Below, piece after piece: positions 33,002 through 36,242 of a stretch of 36,242 nt of DNA. The position numbers were made by a program, and so were the translations under genes. Under the pieces are notes generated by a model. The model worked only from the letters and a program-made list of their open reading frames with translations, ran no database searches and was not told the DNA's origin. This DNA is from a virus, in IMG/VR virus record IMGVR_UViG_3300009420_000037, positions 1 to 36,242 of that record. One strand, given 5' to 3'. Numbering within the stretch: the stretch's first letter is position 1; the number at the start of each line of letters is the position of its first letter.

Positions 33002-36000
33002 TTAAATATCTTCAAAAGATGCTCCTGTAGGAGTAATCAAAAATTCAATATCAATAAATTCAAGTGCTCTTGTTGGTTTCAAGTAAATTTTACCTGTTAA
33101 CGTATTAGAGTCCAAATCTTCAGGTGTACCTGAAACTGTAACTCTAAAGTCAATTAAACCTCTGTCTCTCCTAATACTATCTAAGATAGGGTTAACTGAG
33201 TCTAAGAACTCTTGTCTTACTTGTTCGTCATTTTGTTCGAACAATAATCTTACCGCCACAGCTGAAATTAGTTTACGTGCTTGTAGTAATAATCTTCTAA
33301 CGTTTATTCTATCAAGTGCAGATTCTTTAACTTGTAAAGTTTTGTTACCCCATATTACAGTACCAACATCAGAGAAGGTTGCAATTGGGTTTAATCTACC
33401 TTGGTATAGTGTATCTCTATCTTCTTGTGTTAATTTCTTACGTGCTTTAACTGAGTTAACTAAACCTCTTGTGTAACCCGCTGATGCGAACCATGGGAAA
33501 GCTATATTATCAGTTAATGCTAAGTTCCTAACAACCTCACCTGTTGGTGGGAGATATATTTGTGTATTATTAACCGTGTCTCTCGTAAGTATCCATGGAT
33601 AATAAGTTGCCGTGTAGTTAGAGTCTATTCCCGTATCTACTAAATTATCTACCGCCTCTTCAGGGTAAATAAAGTCAGTATCAAAACTACCTAATGAAGG
33701 TGTAAACATTTGATAGTCAGGTGTAGTACAGATATAAATTGAATCTGCTCTATCCTGTTCAACCATATCAATTGCTGACTCAACTAAGTTTGAGTTATTT
33801 ACATAATCAATACCTGTTGTAGTAAACACATTAATGTTAACTGATTCAGGATTATTAAATGTATATTGACCCCATAAGTAAGCGTAATAATCTGTGTTAG
33901 CCCAAGTTAATTGGTCTGGTCCTACAATTTGTTTAAATGCTCCCCATCCTGTTGCGGTTGGATAACTTATCGATGGTGCCGCCCCTTTTCTAAATCCTGC
34001 AGCTCCTAATTGATATCTGTCACCGTTAGTTCTATATTGTCTATAAATATCCCATCCATCGAAACCTCCCGATGGAACTACTGTGAACTTACGTGCATTT
34101 AATCTAAAATATGGACTACCTTCAGTTGGTTCTGAATCGAAACTCGCGTCTCCAACTTCAAAAGCCGTTTCACCTGACGTAACATAATTAGAAGAAATCC
34201 TAATAACCGTTGCTCCTGAATCCATATGGTAACCTTTAGTAAGGTAACCCCATGGTTGTGAATCAGTTGCAGTCCCTAAATTTGTAGGGTTTTGTTTTCC
34301 TTTATACTGTAAGAAATCTGAATCAATCCCTACGGTGTTTGAAACACCTAAGAAAGTTCTTCTTACTCTATCACCTGAACTTCTCGATTCATTGTCACTA
34401 CCTGTCGCCGCTCCAAATGGTGGGTTCCAAATAACTTCACCTGGTGTGTCGTATTTTGTTTTATATTCTAAGAATGGTGAATTAACTCCTGAGTATTGTC
34501 TAGTTTGGTATCCACGGAAACCACAAGGTAGTGAGTCATAAGGTGCGTCCTCATTCATCTCTAACATTATAAATCTTGACCTTAACTCAAACTCCCCATT
34601 AGATGTACCAATTCTTTTAGCTACAAAACTATTTTGATTCATATCCATCGTACAGTTAGTAAATTTCTCTAAAACTACTGGATTAGCGTCGGTATCGAAG
34701 AAATCACGTACAACTACATCGAATGTCCCATTATTAAATGAAATGTTCATAATGGAAACTTTTATCTCTCTATTTGCGGTGTTACCATCAGATATCGTTA
34801 ATACCTTAAACATATTGTAAATTTGATTACCCCTTAATTCAGAAACGAAATAAGGTGTTTCAGGTGTTTGGTATCTTTCTAAGTACCACCCAATACTTGT
34901 ATTGGTCGCTAAATCTTGTCTAGCACTTGGTAAATCAATTAGTTCACAACTTAATCCACGGACTTTACCTAAACGATACCCCGTATTTAATAAGTTATAA
35001 TATTCTTCCTCAACAAATAATGGTACCTCTGATTTCGGTTTCGCAAAATTTGATTTACCAAATACCTTTGAAAGGTAGTTTGAACTAGATAAGTTAAATG
35101 ATGTTTGGAATATAAAGTTATCTCCATCGGTAGTTGTTGCAGAGACTGCAAAAGTCGAAAAAGGATTAGTGGATATACCAGAATACGCTCCTGTACAATC
35201 TAAAAGAACGTCAGTTACCCCTGATACCTCATAAACTGGTCCGTCATCATTTGTATAGTTATCTATACCTCTTGAACGTAAAGTTGCAACTACCACATCG
35301 TGGTAACCGCTATATGGTGTACCCGAATAGTTTGTTACATAAACATTAGCCGTACCTTGGAAGTTAAGACCTACATTCGTCATTGATGTTACACCCATAC
35401 CAAAACCTGTACCGTTATACACGTTAGCGGTTTCAGTAAATAATGCGTAATACCATGGGTCATTAACCGATGCGGTTAAATCACAAGATTCAAAAAGAAT
35501 ATCTTCCACATTAAATACATTAGTATTAACTGACCCAAGAGCTCCCGTTTGATTAACCGTATCACCTGTAGTACTATTAAATGTATCCGCACTTACCGAC
35601 CCCCAAAAATAAGAGGTTTCTCCTGAAGTAGTGTTGTTTACAATCTCCGAATATAAGTATGTATTCATATCACGAATGATAGAGGACTCTCCACCAGTAT
35701 ACGTAGTGTATGGATTTGTTATCACATCTTCTATTTCTGAAGGTAATGAGGTGTAGCTGGTTACCTCAAGACTTGTGGATGTTCCTGAAACTCCTGTAAA
35801 TGAAATAGCAAAAGGTCCAGCTACTCCCGTAGCGGTTGTACCTGAGCTATCTAAGTTACCGATAGTTGTTATTGACCATGAAGGTCCTGCGTCGTACCCT
35901 GATAAACCAAGTACTCTAGTAACAAACAATTGATTTGATTGTTGTAGATAAGACTTTGCTATGTAAGCTGCCTCGTACTTAGGTATCTGAGTATTTACGA

Positions 36001-36199
36001 ATTTAGTTGGATTTGTACCACCAAAATAGGATTGGAACTCATCGTAATTAGTTATGAAAATCGGCTCGAACGCTGGTCCCGAAATTGTTTCACCTACTAA
36101 CCCAAGAGTTGTGACTCCCACACTTTGTGCTACAAAACTTAAATCTCTTTCTGATGTATAAACACCCGGAGATACAAATACTTTGTTAGATGTTGCCAT
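33002..36199 (-). CDS. gp18: Tail sheath protein, gp18
   Basis: A 1065-residue contractile sheath subunit. The N-terminus is diagnostic: 'KVFVSPGVYTSERDLSFVAQ' then 'TLGLVGETISGPAFEPIFIT' and 'FQSYFGG'. The C-terminal domain is equally typical: 'LNPIATFSDVGTVIWGNKTL', 'RINVRRLLLQARKLISAVAV', 'RLLFEQNDEQVRQEF' and the last strands 'GKIYLKPTRALEFIDIEFLI'. It is far longer than T4 gp18 (659); the additional ~400 residues (about 110-400, Thr/Ser/Gly-rich) are probably surface domains inserted in the N-terminal half. It is the most upstream gene of the window, ATG 33 bases after a TATTTAT motif, and ends before a hairpin. High expression is expected. Confidence 0.96.
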   Translation of the reverse strand: MATSNKVFVSPGVYTSERDLSFVAQSVGVTTLGLVGETISGPAFEPIFITNYDEFQSYFGGTNPTKFVNTQIPKYEAAYIAKSYLQQSNQLFVTRVLGLSGYDAGPSWSITTIGNLDSSGTTATGVAGPFAISFTGVSGTSTSLEVTSYTSLPSEIEDVITNPYTTYTGGESSIIRDMNTYLYSEIVNNTTSGETSYFWGSVSADTFNSTTGDTVNQTGALGSVNTNVFNVEDILFESCDLTASVNDPWYYALFTETANVYNGTGFGMGVTSMTNVGLNFQGTANVYVTNYSGTPYSGYHDVVVATLRSRGIDNYTNDDGPVYEVSGVTDVLLDCTGAYSGISTNPFSTFAVSATTTDGDNFIFQTSFNLSSSNYLSKVFGKSNFAKPKSEVPLFVEEEYYNLLNTGYRLGKVRGLSCELIDLPSARQDLATNTSIGWYLERYQTPETPYFVSELRGNQIYNMFKVLTISDGNTANREIKVSIMNISFNNGTFDVVVRDFFDTDANPVVLEKFTNCTMDMNQNSFVAKRIGTSNGEFELRSRFIMLEMNEDAPYDSLPCGFRGYQTRQYSGVNSPFLEYKTKYDTPGEVIWNPPFGAATGSDNESRSSGDRVRRTFLGVSNTVGIDSDFLQYKGKQNPTNLGTATDSQPWGYLTKGYHMDSGATVIRISSNYVTSGETAFEVGDASFDSEPTEGSPYFRLNARKFTVVPSGGFDGWDIYRQYRTNGDRYQLGAAGFRKGAAPSISYPTATGWGAFKQIVGPDQLTWANTDYYAYLWGQYTFNNPESVNINVFTTTGIDYVNNSNLVESAIDMVEQDRADSIYICTTPDYQMFTPSLGSFDTDFIYPEEAVDNLVDTGIDSNYTATYYPWILTRDTVNNTQIYLPPTGEVVRNLALTDNIAFPWFASAGYTRGLVNSVKARKKLTQEDRDTLYQGRLNPIATFSDVGTVIWGNKTLQVKESALDRINVRRLLLQARKLISAVAVRLLFEQNDEQVRQEFLDSVNPILDSIRRDRGLIDFRVTVSGTPEDLDSNTLTGKIYLKPTRALEFIDIEFLITPTGASFEDI

Positions 36200-36232
36200 T
36201 GTGTAATTTTTTTCTTAAGTTTTTATTTATTG

Positions 36233-36239
36233 ATAAATA
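36233..36239 (-). promoter_or_regulatory. TATTTAT leader motif upstream of tail sheath
   Basis: Coding strand TAA-TATTTAT-CAATAAATAAAAAC, 33 bases before the sheath ATG, at the window edge. The layout matches the tail tube leader. Confidence 0.45.
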
Positions 36240-36242
36240 TTA

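Overview
This window is a segment of a large, AT-rich, T4-like myovirus genome (contractile tail). Every supportable gene lies on the minus strand, so transcription runs from high to low coordinates. Three features point to a host in Bacteroidota, plausibly a marine flavobacterium. Start codons are preceded by A-rich stretches rather than Shine-Dalgarno sequences. The ribonucleotide reductase small subunit carries an N-terminal ATP-cone, an arrangement described in the flavobacterium Leeuwenhoekiella blandensis. The single-strand DNA-binding protein ends in a bacterial-SSB-like tip. The host assignment is inference. I see no tRNA, CRISPR array, insertion sequence or integrase.

Layout in transcription order. 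(1) 36199-28323, tail tube and length module: tail sheath (gp18-like), a 49-residue protein coupled to a HAD-family phosphatase-like protein, tail tube (gp19), gp26-like protein, an overlapping gp51-like small ORF, and a tape-measure-like protein. (2) 28225-16502, central baseplate: a 1587-residue protein with an OmpA-like domain, a small LysM-like gp53/tail-X protein, and a 2216-residue hub protein ending in a glucosaminidase/lysozyme-like domain. (3) 16457-15600: two unrecognised small genes closed by a strong terminator. (4) 15463-7583, DNA metabolism: gp32-like SSB, UvsX recombinase, 5'-3' exonuclease, a hypothetical, gp41/DnaB-type helicase, NrdB, NrdA, closed by a second strong terminator. 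(5) 7484-1, baseplate wedge: gp25, gp6, a 1684-residue protein with an internal membrane-like hydrophobic stretch, and the start of one more gene cut by the window edge.

The genes form two programmes: building a contractile tail with several putative peptidoglycan-contacting domains, and replicating/recombining DNA while making dNTPs. The replication block is nested between hub and wedge genes and is bracketed by terminators. A short motif reading TATTTAT on the coding strand, often preceded by AAC and followed by an A-rich run, recurs in nine gene leaders and is my candidate for this phage's late promoter element. The most interesting local signal is the gp26/gp51 overlap: it contains UUU-UUU-CGU-C, matching the core of a known +1 ribosomal frameshift site, exactly where a +1 shift would fuse the two frames. 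I do not see a defence system or another obviously new multi-gene system. The novelty lies in domain architecture and regulation.
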